64,000 nt of DNA, from contig NC_089584.1 in assembly GCF_019320115.1 (NCBI RefSeq), forward strand, positions 78,063,260-78,127,259, written 5' to 3'. The notes under the pieces are model-generated. The model made no database searches, was not told the DNA's origin, and saw only the letters and a list, made by a program, of their open reading frames with translations. The stretch comes from Miscanthus floridulus. Lineage: Eukaryota; Streptophyta; Magnoliopsida; Poales; Poaceae. Shown here one piece after another: positions 35,682-47,533 of the stretch. Each line of letters starts with the position of its first letter. Within the stretch, counting starts at the first letter, position 1. The position numbers and the translations under genes are program-made.

Positions 35682-36763
35682 ATCTCCCCCTGTTTCGTAA
35701 TTGATGACAACCCTTACACAAAGATATGAATTGAGATTTAATTGAATCCACGTTGTTTGCCCAAGCATATTTACTAAGTGTAAAAGGATATGTACAAGTT
35801 TCATGAACCCCAAATGGTAGCAATTGCTCCCCCTACATATGTGCTAAGAGTTTGGATTGTAGCTTGCACATATGCTTAGATAGGAAATATAGGAGGCAAT
35901 ATCTACCAAATGATGCTAAGGTATAAGAGATAGACCTTTGAAGCATGATACCAATCGGAGTGCATCAATATACCATCCTTAGCACCATTAGTAACTAAGC
36001 ATACACAAAAACTAGAATACCCCACGAGATCAACATTACAAGCAAGGGTCTAGTTTCCATAAGATGAACATAAGTCTAGTTACTTTAGCCTATGCATGCT
36101 AGTTTTTCATTTCACCATTCAACACCACACAAGCATGGATATTGAAATTTAAAACTTGTGCCATGCAAGCAAGTATATGAAATGCACATTCAAATGCAAC
36201 ATACAAGTTTATGAGCTTGCTCCCCTACTTGTGTGCATTTTTTATTGATGCCCTTACAATGTCATTTCATTTGTTTTCATTTGTTTGCTCCTCCTATCTT
36301 ACTATCTATGTGAATTTCTCTCCCCCTTTGACAATAATTAGCACAAAAGGTGAGCTCAAATTATAGATATGTTTGGGGTGAAACCATGTGAAATGAGGAT
36401 CATTTTCCTAATTTGGTTCAATCTAGATCACTTGCAAAAGATATTTAACTCGGTTTGATCCAAGGACAAGCTTCTTCACAACTTCAAATAAGGGTTATCT
36501 TGCACCATGTTGAGTTAAACACTTATAGCTTATTTTCTAGATCAAACACTAGGTTTACAAGCCCACAAACATGTCATATGCTACCACTAGATCATTTCAA
36601 ACATACAAGCAATAGTGGTACCATACAAGCATCAAATTCATTTGATTTTCATGAATGAGCCTAGGACATGGTAGGAATGACTAGATGCACTAAATAAGTC
36701 CTTAGCAATGGATGGATGACATGTCAATAAACTTTACCTTGCTTTGCTCGAAGGAGAGGCATG
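35682..36763 (-). other. A 3' non-coding region and polypurine tract
   Basis: The PPT is ACAGGGGGAGAT on the minus strand (35682-35693), abutting the LTR. The remaining kilobase between pol and the PPT has no coding motif. It is collinear with 44169-45188 and, in older form, with 11170-11568 of Z. Long 3' non-coding regions, in some lineages with an env-like ORF, are known in SIRE elements; no such ORF was seen here. Confidence 0.75.
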
Positions 36764-39700
36764 TCATATAATGGGGGTGCATCGACACATATTGGAGAAG
36801 TCAAGTATGCTCAATTCATTCCTTAGCTTGCAAAACCTCTTCTCATCAAGTGGCTTGGTGAAGATATCGGCAAGTTGATCTTCGGTGCCCACACTCTCAA
36901 TGCAAATGTACCCTTTTTGTTGGTGATCTCTTATGAAATGATGGCGGACATCAATGTGCTGTGTTCTTGAATGTTGAACCGAGTTGTTGGTGAGCTCTAC
37001 GGCACTCTCATTGTCACATAGCAATGGCACTTGCTTGAATTTGATTCCAAAGTCATTCAAAATAGCCTTCATCCAAAGTAATTGAGCATAACAACTATCG
37101 ATCGAAATGTACTTTGCTACAGCGGTTGAAAGTGCTACACTATTTTGGTTCTTTGATGACCAAGACACAAGTGATCTTCCCAAGAGTTGACATGTGCCCG
37201 ATGTGCTCTTTCTCTCAACTTTGCATCCCGCATAATCGGAGTCCGAATATCCAATCAACTCAAATCTTGCTCCTTTAGGATACCACAATCCAACATTTTG
37301 TGTATGCTTCAAGTACCTCAATATTCTTTTTATTGCCTTCAAATGACTTTCTCTTGGTGAGGCTTGAAATCTAGCACGCATACATACACTAAACATCACA
37401 TCCGGCCTTGATGCGGTCACATAGAGTAGGCTTCCAATCATAGACCGATACATCTTTTGATCCACCATGTTTCTACTAGCATCACTATCCAAGCTTCCAC
37501 TTGTCCCCATTAGTGTAGTAATAGCTTTAGCATCATCCATTCCAAACTTCTTGAGCATGTCCTTGATATACTTGCCTTGACTCACAAATGTGTCATTCTT
37601 TATTTGTTTGATTTGAAGACCAAGGAAGTAACTAAGCTCTACAATCATGGACATCTCAAACTCACTTACCATCATCTTGCCAAACTCTTCATAGAAATCT
37701 TGATTTGTTGACCCAAATATGATATCATCAACATAGATTTGTATTATAAACAAGTCATTTCTAAGCTTCTTGGTGAAGTGAGTGGTGTCAACCCATCCCA
37801 TCTTGAATCCCTTAGAAAGTAGGAAATCCCTCAATCTCTCATACCATGCTCTAGGTGCTTGTTTCAATCTATACAAAGCCTTTTTCAACTTGTAAACATG
37901 GTTGGGTTTCTTTTAATCTTCAAAACTAGGAGGTTGCTCAACATACACAAGCTCATTGATGTACCTATTGAGAAATGTACTCTTCACATCCATTTGGTAC
38001 AACTTGATGTTGTGGGCATAAGCATAGGCTAACAAGATCCTAATTGCTTCCAATCTTGCAACCGGGGCATATGTTTCTCCAAAGTCAAGACCTTCAACTT
38101 GAGTGTAACCATGAGCTACTAATCTTGCTTTGTTCCATATTACTATCACATCTTGATCTTGCTTGTTCCGAAAGACCCACTTGGTTCCAATCACATTATG
38201 ATCCTTAGGCCTCTCAACTAACTCCCATACTTGGCTTCTTATGAAGTTGTTTAGCTCTTCATGCATAGCCTTGATGCAATCAATATCCTTCAAAGCTTCA
38301 TCTATCTTCTTAGGTTCAATGGATGACACAAATGAGAAATGCTCACAAAATAAAGCCAATCTTGATCTAGTTTGCACACCTCTTGAAATATCACCAATTA
38401 TAGTGTCCAATGGATGATCTCTTGCAACATTGGTTGGTTGAAGCAATTGCACTTGATTGCTTGCATTTGATTGATCACTTGGTTGAGATGATGAACTAGC
38501 CACTTGTTGTTGATCTTGCACTTTGTCATCACTAGTACTTGCTTGAACTTGATCATGAGAGCCACTAGCTTGCACATTTGAGTTAGAGAGCACTTGATTC
38601 TTGTCATCTTCAACATCGATCACCTCACTAGGCCTTATATCACCAATGTCCATGTTCTTCATTGCATTGACCAATTGAGTGCCTCTTACATCATCTAGAT
38701 TCTCATCTTTCTCTTGGAAACCATTTGTTTCATCAAATTCCACATCATGAACCTCCTCAAGAGTACCACTAGCCAAATTCCAAACTCTATATGCCTTGCT
38801 AGTAGTAGAGTCACCAAGCAAGAAACATTCATCACATTTCTTTTTAAACTTGCTCAACCTAGTGCCTTTCTTCAATATGTAGCATTTACAACCAAAAACC
38901 CGAAAGTATGCTATGTTGGGCTTTCTTCCATTCAATAGCTCATAAGGTGTCTTCTCCATCATGGGGTGACAATAGAGTCGGTTGCTATTATAGCATGCCA
39001 TGTTGATTGCTTCGGCCCAAAAAGAATGACTCATATTATCCTCACTCAACATTGATCTTGCCATGTCAATCAAAGTTCTATTCTTTCTTTCAACTAGGCC
39101 ATTTGATTGTGGAGTGTACTTGGCCGAAAATTGATGTCTAATTCCAAATTCATCACATAACTCATCAATTCTAGTGTTCTTGAATTCACTACCATTGTCA
39201 CTTCTAACTTTCTTGATGGTTGTTTCAAACTTGTTGTGAATGCCCTTGACAAATGATTTGAATGTTGCAAACACATTACTCTTGTCAGCAAGAAAGAACA
39301 CTCATGTGTATCTAGTGAAATCATCCACAACCACAAATCTGTATTTGTTTCTACCAATGCTAGTGTATGTGGTTGGTCTAAACAAGTCCATGTGCATCAA
39401 TTCAAATGCCTTAGATGTGCTCATCATACTCTTCTTAGGATGTGTGTTATCAACTTGCTTTCTAGCTTGACATGCACTACATAGCTTATCCTTCTCAAAT
39501 GTGACATCTTTCAAGCCTCTAACTAAGTCATGCTTGATCAACTTGTTCAATTGTTTTATTCCAACATGACCAAGCCTTCTATGCCATAACCAACCCATGC
39601 TAGACTTAGTGATCAAACATGTTGACAATTGAGCTTCTCTAGCATTGAAATCAAACAAGTATAGATTCTCATATCTAAATCCTTTGAATATCAAGTTAGA

Positions 39701-40012
39701 GCCATCTACACTTATGATCTCTACATCATCCACACCAAATATGCACTTGAAACCAAGATCACATAATTGAGCTACCAACAATAGATTGAAGTTCAAGCTC
39801 TCTATTAGTAGCACATTGGAAATACACAAGTCATTGGATATTGCAATCTTACCAAGCCCTTTGACCTTGCCTTTGCCATTGTCACCAAATGTGATACTAT
39901 CAATCCCATTGCTCTTATTTTCATTGACTGAATTGAACATTCTTAGATCACCGGTCATGTGTTGTGTGCACCCACTATTAAGTACACAATGCCTTCCTCT
40001 GGCTTTATAATT
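36764..40012 (-). pseudogene. Copia pol of A (protease, integrase, RT, RNase H), broken by two stops
   Basis: All four enzymes of the Copia polyprotein lie in one frame. Protease near 39985 has NSGCTQHMTGD, where the catalytic Asp of DSG is Asn. Integrase follows, with the zinc site WHRRLGHVG...CSACQ (39600-39480) and the DDE residues in HMDLF, SDNGSEF and VERKNRT. A TGA (39302-39304) replaces a Trp after FTRYT. RT starts near 38200, with [10 protein letters not shown] and the catalytic YVDDIIFGST (about 37730). A TAA (37910-37912) follows QPPSFED, also in the partial copy A'. RNase H has SDSDYAGC, but its STAEAKY motif reads STAVAKY, losing the catalytic Glu. The order PR-INT-RT-RH defines Ty1/copia. 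The frame ends CRCTPII at 36764. The product would be truncated and catalytically dead. Confidence 0.9.
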
Positions 40013-40028
40013 GACCTATAAAAGAAGA

Positions 40029-42131
40029 TCAATTCTTTTTAGGTACCCAAACTTGCTTGGGTCCTTGAAGGTTAGTTACCAAGGTCTTTGATACCCAAAT
40101 GGCCTTCTTCTTTGGGCCCACAATTGGTGTACCAATGAACTTAGCCTTCACACCATTGGCACCCTTAACAAGCATGTAACAAGAATCAAATTTAATTGAG
40201 GACACATTAGGTAGCTTGTTCTTGTTATTCTTGCAATATTGCTCTATATGCCCAACTTGCTTGCATCTATTGCAAAACCGACCATTGCCCTTCATAAAGC
40301 TAACTTTGGGAGTGACAAAGGCTGCCTTGTCTTTCTTGGGGGTATAGCCTAATCCCTCTTTGTTGAGAGAAAATCTTTGGCTACCCAAGAACTTTAGCAT
40401 GCGGGCATCTCCACCATAGGCATTGCCTAAGTCACGAGTGAGCTCATTTACCTCCTTGAGGGTCTCATTTTCCACCATTAGTGAGGCATCACAAGTGAGA
40501 CCATCACTCAAAGATGAAGTAGAAGTAGTAGTACTACAAGGAGTGTTAGTGGGAACAACTACAATAGGTTTATAAAAAGATTCATCAATAATATCACATG
40601 TTAGTCCCACATCACAAGACATAATCACTTGCTCCTTCTTGGCTTCCTCTATTTTGACTTGCTCAATGAGAGAGGAGTGAGCCTTTTCAAGCTTTTTGTG
40701 AGCTTTGCCAAGCTTCTCATGGGCTTCCATTAGCCTCTCATGAGTGGCATTGAGCTCATCAAAGGATTGCACAAGAAATTTTACTTTCTTGCGTAATTCT
40801 TTACACTCCTTTCTCTTCATCTCAACATAAGTGTGCACTTGCTCACACATGTCCAAGAGCTCCTCCTTGGTGTACTCCTCCTCCTCATCATCATTATCAT
40901 CATCACTCCTACAAGCATCACTTTCACATTCATCATCATCACTCACATCATATTTTATCTTGGTAGGCTTTGCCATGAGGTATGTCGATGGAGTGTCGAA
41001 GATGGAGGACTTGTTATTGATGGCGATGCCTGCTAGTGATTTCTTGATAGATTTCTTGCCATCATCACTAGAGTCATCACTATCCAAAGAGCCATCACTA
41101 TCCCAAGTGACCACATATCCTCCACCCTTCTTCTTCTTCTTTTGGAAGGTAATCCACTTCTCCTTCCTTTCCTTCTTGTCCTTGCGCTTCTTCTTTTCAT
41201 CCTCATCATTGTCACTATTATAGGGATAATCCGCTACAACATGATCGGGGCTCTTGCAATTGTAGCATCTTCTCACATATTCTTTGCTTTTGGTGTGATC
41301 TCTTCTCTTTCTTGCACCATACCCCTTCTTCTTCATGAATTTGCCCATCTTGTGCACAAAGAGAGCCATGGCTTCATCATCAATATCACTAAGATCATCA
41401 TCATCACTTGATTCTTTCTTGGACTTGCCCTTGTTTTTGAATGATGAGCTAGCCTTGAATGCTACACTCTTCTTCTTCTTCTTGTCTTCATCTTCCTTCT
41501 TGTCATCCTTGTCAATCCCCTCCCTTTCCACATGATATGTCTCTTGTGTCGTAACATCACCTAGTACTTGATTAGGGGTAATCTCCTTCAATCCTCCTCT
41601 TATGATAAGAACTCTCAACATCTCAAATCTTGGAGGTAGGCACATCGAGAACCGATGAGACACATCATCATCCTTGATCTTCTCTCCCAAAGCCTTCAAG
41701 TCATTGACAATTACTTGCAACCGATGGAACATTTCCGGAATGCTCTCATCATCCTTCATCTTGAAACTTGGCAACTTATCCTTGAGGATGTATAACTTGG
41801 CACTCTTCACCGCCGGTGTGTCCTCATATGTTTCCTCCAATCTCCTCCACACCTCATTTGCTCTTTCACAATCCTTGATTTACTCAAACACCTTGGAATC
41901 AATGGCATTGTATATGGTGTTGAGAGCCATTGTATTGCATTGCTTGCTGGTCTTGTCTTGGTTGGTGAGATTGTCGAGATCAATGATAGCATAGTCATTT
42001 TCAGTTACATCCCATACTTGATCATTGATTGAACCAAGATACATCCTCATCTTCCTCTTCCAATAATCATAGCATGTGCCATCAAAGAACAGTGGTTTGC
42101 CCCCTACATGGTTGAGCACAACTTGAGCCAT
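40029..42131 (-). pseudogene. Copia gag of A, one premature stop
   Basis: Starts MAQVVLNHVGGKPLFFDGT at 42131 and runs 83 codons to a TAA (41880-41882) after DSKVFE. It then continues in the same frame for about 620 codons to the stop at 40029. Otherwise the ORF is complete: the capsid region (WRRLEETYEDTPAVKSAK; LPPRFEMLRVLI), a Lys/Asp/Ser-rich stretch, a first zinc knuckle CYNCKSPDHVVADY whose last Cys is Tyr, a long acidic and coiled-coil segment (about 41000-40650), and an intact second knuckle CNRCKQVGHIEQYC near 40250. The double knuckle and long C-terminal part are typical of SIRE/Maximus gag. Gag is in a different frame from pol and closes with its own stop just before it. Confidence 0.9.
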
Positions 42132-42177
42132 AAGTTAACACCGAGGTTGTTAAGCCTTCAATCAAACGGTGACCATG

Positions 42178-42189
42178 GCTCTAATACCA
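42178..42189 (-). other. A primer binding site
   Basis: Minus strand TGGTATTAGAGC, one C-to-T change from the initiator-Met tRNA complement, 2 nt inside the 5' LTR. Confidence 0.85.
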
Positions 42190-42191
42190 CT

Positions 42192-44168
42192 TGAAAGGTC
42201 CTAATATGGCTAGAGGGGGTGAATAGCCTATTTAAAAATCTACAAACCAACTAGAGCAATTTGATTAGTATAACAAATAGCGAAATGCAAACTTGCTCTA
42301 GCTCTACAAGGGTTGCAAGCCACCTATCCAACAATTCAAGTTGCTATGATCACTAAACACACAATTTGCTATGTCACTACTCACTAAGAGCTCTCACACT
42401 TGCTACACTAAAGAGCTCCACTAGATGAACTTAAACTACAAAGCAAGCTCTCAATTCTAGCTACACTAAAGAGCTTGCTACAACTAGTTTGCAAGTATAT
42501 AAATGAGTGAGTAGGGTGATTATACCGCCGTATAGAGGAGTTAACCAATCACAAGATGAATATTAAATCAATCACCGGGAGAATACCCAAGGGCAAGAGA
42601 CAACCAATTTTTCTCCCGAGGTTCACGTGCTTGCCAGCACAATAGTCCCCGTTGTGTCGACCAATACTTGGTGGTTCGGCAGCTAAGAGGTGTTGCATGA
42701 ACCACGTCCACACAATTGGACACCGTAAGAACCTACCCACAAGTGAGGTAACTCAATGACATGAGCAATCCACTAGAGTTACCTTTTAGCGCACTGCCGA
42801 GGAAGGCATAAGACCCCTCACAATCACCACGATCAGAACCGGAGACAATCACCAACCTTCGCTTGACGATCCTCACTGCTTCAAGCCATCTAGGTGGCGG
42901 CAACCACCAAGAGAAACAAGTGAATCTCATAGCGAAACACGAATACCAAGTGCCTCTAGATGCAATCACTCAAGCAATGCACTTGGATTCTCTCCCAATC
43001 TCACAAAGATGGTGAATCAAGGATGAAGATGAGTGGTGCTAAGCTCACAAGGTTGCTATGTCAATGTAAATAACCAAGAGAGTGAGCTTGAGTCGGCCAT
43101 GGGCTTGAATAGAAGCCCCCACGAAATAGAGCCATTGGCTCCTCAATCCACTGAAAAGCGGGACAACCAGACACGTAGGTCAGATCGATCGGACGCTAGA
43201 CCCCAGCGTCCAGTTGTATGATGTGGGCCATGTGTCCCCTGCTTCAAATGTTGATCGCCCAATCTCAATGGTCATCAGAACATTTAAGTTGTGACCGGAC
43301 GCACTGCTTCAAAGTGATCGGACATAGGACCTCAGCATCCGATTGTTTCCAGTAAGCATCCAGAAGCAAAAAATCACGACCGAACATGTCCGGTCATGCC
43401 CGATCGGACTCATATAGCGTCGGGTCACTCAACGTCTCCCCTGTGTGCCACATATGTCACATACGTCATACTAACCGGACTCAGGCCCTGAGTGTCCGGT
43501 CAATTCTCACACCAGTGTTTGGTCAAGAGACCGAGGGTGCACTTCACTGTGCCACTGATTTGACGTAGGACCCCAGCGTTCGGTCCCTGCACCACCAGCT
43601 TCCAGTCACTCTGTGAAACCCTGTCTTTTCTATATAGGGTGCCGGTGGCACCGTCGGACTGTTCGCACTCTATGGGCGGACACTCTGCTGGTGAAGTTTC
43701 TAATCCTTGCCCAAATGTGCCAACCACCAAGTGTATCACCTTTTGCACATGTGTTTGCATATTTTCCAAAAATGCTTTCAAGGGTGTTAGCACTCCACTA
43801 GATCCTAAATGCATATGCAATGAGTTAGAGCATCTAGTGGCACTTTTGATAACTGCATTTCAATACAAGTTTCACCCCTCTTAATAGTACAGCTATCGAT
43901 CCTAAATATGATCACACTCGCTAAGTGTCTTGATCACTGAAACAAAATGGCTCCTACAATTTATACCTTTGCCTTGAGCCTTTTTGTTTTTCTCTTTCTT
44001 CTTTTCAAGTCCAAGCACTTGATCATCACCATGGAATCACCATCATCATGTCATGATCTTCATTTGCTTCACCACTTGGAATAGCGCTACCTATTTCATA
44101 ATTACTTTGATAAACTAGGTAAGCACTTAGGGTTTCATCAATTAACCAAAACCAAACTAGAGCTTTCA
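42192..44168 (-). repeat. A 5' LTR (middle LTR of the array)
   Basis: 1977 bp, uninterrupted. It is bordered on the right not by flanking DNA but by ATCTCCCCCTGTTTGG, the PPT side of another internal region. It therefore served as 5' LTR of A and 3' LTR of the partial element A'. Confidence 0.9.
43631..43640 (-). promoter_or_regulatory. TATA box in the A 5' LTR
   Basis: Minus strand ACCCTATATA (core TATATAG), also present in the 3' LTR (near 35140); it is changed to TATACAG in the solo LTR at about 54510. Confidence 0.55.
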
Positions 44169-46793
44169 ATCTCCCCCTGTTTGGTAATTGATGACAACCC
44201 TTACATAAAGATATGAATTGAGATTTAATTGAATCCTTATTGCTTGCCCAAGCATATTTACTAAGTGTAAAAGGATATGGACAAGTTTCATGAACCCCAA
44301 ATGGTAGCAATTGCTCCCCCTACATATGTGCTAAGAGTTTGGATTGTAGCTTGCACATATGCTTAGATAGGAAATATAGGAGGCAATATCTACCAAATGA
44401 TGCTAAGGTATAAGAGATGGACCTTTGAAGCATGATGCCAATCAGAGTGCATCAATATACCATCCTTAGCACCATTAGTAACTAAGCATACACAAAAACT
44501 AAAATACCCCATGAGATCAACATTACAAGCAAGGGTCTAGTTTCCATAAGATGAACATAAGTCTAGTTACTTTAGCCTATGCATGCTAGTTTTTCATTTC
44601 ACCATTCAACACCACACAAGCATGGATATTGAAATTTAAAACTTGTTCCATGCAAGCAAGTATATGAAATGCACATTCAAATGCAACATACAAGTTTATG
44701 AGCTTGCTCCCCTACTTGTGTGCATTTTTTATTGATGCCCTTACAATGTCATTTCATTTGTTTTCATTTGTTTGCTCCTCCTATCTTACTATCTATGTGA
44801 ATTTCTCTCCTCCTTTGTCAACAATTAGCACAAAAGGTGAGCTCAAATTATAGATATGTTTGGGGTGAAACCATATGAAATGAGGATCATTTTCCTAATT
44901 TGGTTCAATCTAGATCACTTGCAAAAGATATTTAACTCAGTTTGATCCAAGGACAAGCTTCTTCACAACTTCAAATAAGGGTTATCTTGTACCATGTTGA
45001 GTTAAACACTTATAGCTTATTTTCTAGATCAAACACTAGGTTTACAAGCCCACAAACATGTCATATGCTACCACTAGATCATTTCAAACATACAACAAAT
45101 AGTGGTACCATACAAGAATCAAATTCATTTGATTTTCATGAATGAGCCTAGGACATGATAGGAATGACTAGATGCACTAAATAAGTCCTTAGCAATGGAT
45201 GGATGACATGTCAATAAACTTTACCTTGCTTTGCTCGAAGGAGAGGCATGTCATATAATGGGGGGTGCATCGACACATATTGGAGAAGTCAAGTATGCTC
45301 AATTTATTCCTTAGCTTGCAAAACCTCTTCTCATCAAGTGGCTTGGTAAAGATATCGGCAAGTTGATCTTCGGTGCCCACACTCTCAATGCAAATGTACC
45401 CTTTTTGTTGGTGATCTCTTATGAAATGATGGCGGACATCAATGTGCTGTGTTCTTGAATGTTGAACCGAGTTGTTGGTGAGCTCTATGGCACTCTCATT
45501 GTCACATAGCAATGGCACTTGCTTGAATTTGATTCCAAAGTCATTCAAAGTAGCCTTCATCCAAAGTAATTGAGCATAACAACTATCGGCCGAAATGTAC
45601 TTTGCTTCAGCGGTTGAAAGTGCTACACTATTTTGGTTCTTTGATGACCAAGACACAAGTGATCTTCCCAAGAGTTGACATGTGCCCGATGTGCTCTTTC
45701 TCTCAACTTTGCATCCCGCATAATCGGAGTCCGAATATCCAATTAACTCCAATCTTGCTCCTTTGGGATACCACAATCCAACATTTTGTGTATGCTTCAA
45801 GTACCTCAATATTCTTTTTATTGCCTTCAAATGACTTTCTCTTGGTGAGGCTTGAAATCTAGCACACATACATACACTAAACATCACATCCGGCCTTGAT
45901 GCGGTCACATAGAGTAGGCTTCCAATCATAGACCGATACATCTTTTGATCCACCATGTTTCTACTAGCATCACTATCCAAGCTTTCACTTGTCCCCATTG
46001 GTGTAGTAATAGCTTTAGCATCATCCATTCCAAACTTCTTGAGCATGTCCTTGATATACTTGCCTTGACTCACAAATGTGTCATTCTTCATTTGTTTGAT
46101 TTGAAGACCAAGGAAGTAACTAAGCTCTCCAATCATGGACATCTCAAACTCACTTGCCATCATCTTGCCAAACTCTTCATAGAAATCTTGATTTGTTGAC
46201 CCAAATATGATATCATCAACATAGATTTGCATTATAAACAAGTCATTTCCAAGCTTCTTGGTGAAGAGAGTGGTGTCAACCTTTCCCATCTTGAATCCCT
46301 TAGAAAGTAGGAAATCCCTCAATCTCTCATACCATGCTCTAGGTGCTTGTTTCAATCCATACAAAGCCTTTCTCAACTTGTAAACATGGTTGGGTTTCTT
46401 TTAATCTTCAAAACCAGGAGGTTGCTCAACATACACAAGCTCATTGATGTACCTATTGAGAAATGCACTCTTTACATCCATTTGGTATAACTTGATGTTG
46501 TGGGCATAAGCATAGGCTAACAAGATCCTAATTGCTTCTAATCTTGCAACTGGGGCATATGTTTCTCCAAAGTCAAGACCTTCAACTTGAGTGTAACCAT
46601 GAGCTACTAATCTTGCTTTGTTCCATATTACTATCACATCTTGATCTTGCTTGTTCTAAAAGACCCACTTGGTTCCAATCACATTATGATCTTTAGTCCT
46701 CTCAACTAACTCCCATACTTGGTTTCTTGTGAGTTGTTTAGCTCTTCATGCATAGCCTTGACCCAATCAACATCCTTCAAAGCTTCATCTATC
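44169..46793 (-). mobile_element. Partial second internal region A' of the Copia array
   Basis: Collinear with 35682-38306 of A, in the same orientation, from the PPT through RNase H and RT, and ending inside pol where X copy 2 begins. No LTR or target site follows. It is best explained by LTR-LTR unequal crossing-over that left three LTRs and two internals, followed by loss at the duplication junction. Confidence 0.8.
45189..46793 (-). pseudogene. Copia RT-RNase H of A', truncated
   Basis: Same frame order as A. RT keeps [20 protein letters not shown] and YVDDIIFGST. RNase H keeps SDSDYAGC and an intact STAEAKYIS, unlike A. The TAA after QPPGFED (46398-46400) is shared with A. A further stop replaces Arg in WVFRNK (about 46657). 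One extra G near 45262 changes the C-terminus. Upstream protease, integrase and gag are absent because of the junction at 46793. Confidence 0.85.
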
Positions 46794-46795
46794 TC

Positions 46796-47526
46796 CTTGG
46801 TCATGATTGGATTCATGCAAATTGTTGTGTGCCATCGACCATGCATCAGTGTTTGATTCAATGGCATGGAGATGACGTCAAGTTGGTTCAGAGTGATGAG
46901 TCTATGAGTATCGCAACAGCCAATCCAGTGTATTGGGAGCTAGAAGACTTCGAGTGTTTTTCTAGCAAACTATGGGAAGGAGGCTTCATTAAAATCAGTA
47001 ATGAAGACCAACAGCCGATCCAAGCAATCGGCTCTGAGAGTTTGTTTTAATGAATAATCATGGCTTCGCATCGGCCATTGGATTAAGGGAAGTAAGCATT
47101 GGTCTTGGAGATAGGCTTAGGTCGATGTATGTGAGCGCTAAGTCGAATCCTGAGTGCAAGTCAAATTTGATAGATCTATTAAAGGGAGTTTTGTTTTGCT
47201 TAATAAGATGCTTGGCCTGGATCGATCGATCATTCAACCTCTGGTCTGAAAAGTTCTGGTGCAACCTATCAATAGCGATTGATGGAAAAATATTAGAAGG
47301 GATACTACCCCAGCAGCTGATTCGTTTAGTCATCGACTCTAATAGCTGGTACCAGAAGGATATCGCCTCTAGTTCAAAAAATAAGCCTAAAGATGTAAAA
47401 GGCGATATGATATGTATCGCCTCTAGAGCAAAAAACAAAACAAAGACAATCATGACATATACAAGGACATTGCACGGAGACACGTTCATGGAAGAGCAAG
47501 AGACTTTGTTCATTAATTCGCCCTAA
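46796..47526 (+). pseudogene. X protease end and linker, copy 2
   Basis: LLGHDWIHANCCVPSTMH, then WELEDFECFSSKLWEGGF, to a TAA at about 47050, followed in another register by the 158-codon frame with LIDLLKGVLF. An ORF starting at 46748 fuses 16 codons of antisense Copia pol to this region: a by-product of the junction, not a gene. The catalytic VDGGA part of the protease is missing. Confidence 0.7.
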
Positions 47527-47533
47527 GTATAAA

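Larger units (their letters stand above)
25555..44168 (-). mobile_element. SIRE/Maximus-like Ty1/copia element A
   Basis: Minus-oriented. 3' LTR 25555-35681 (interrupted by TE3), internal 35682-42191, 5' LTR 42192-44168. Each LTR is 1977 bp without the insertion. The LTR ends are TGAAAGGTCCTAAT and GAGCTTTCA. The internal region holds gag in one frame and pol in another, as usual for SIRE-like elements. Instead of a flanking target site, the 5' LTR is followed directly by a second, partial internal region (44169-46793). This makes an LTR-internal-LTR-internal array. Confidence 0.85.

Noticed and set aside
40831..41535. Ser/Leu-rich plus-strand ORFs opposite the Copia gag
   Set aside because: Shadows of the acidic, Lys/Asp-rich gag on the other strand.
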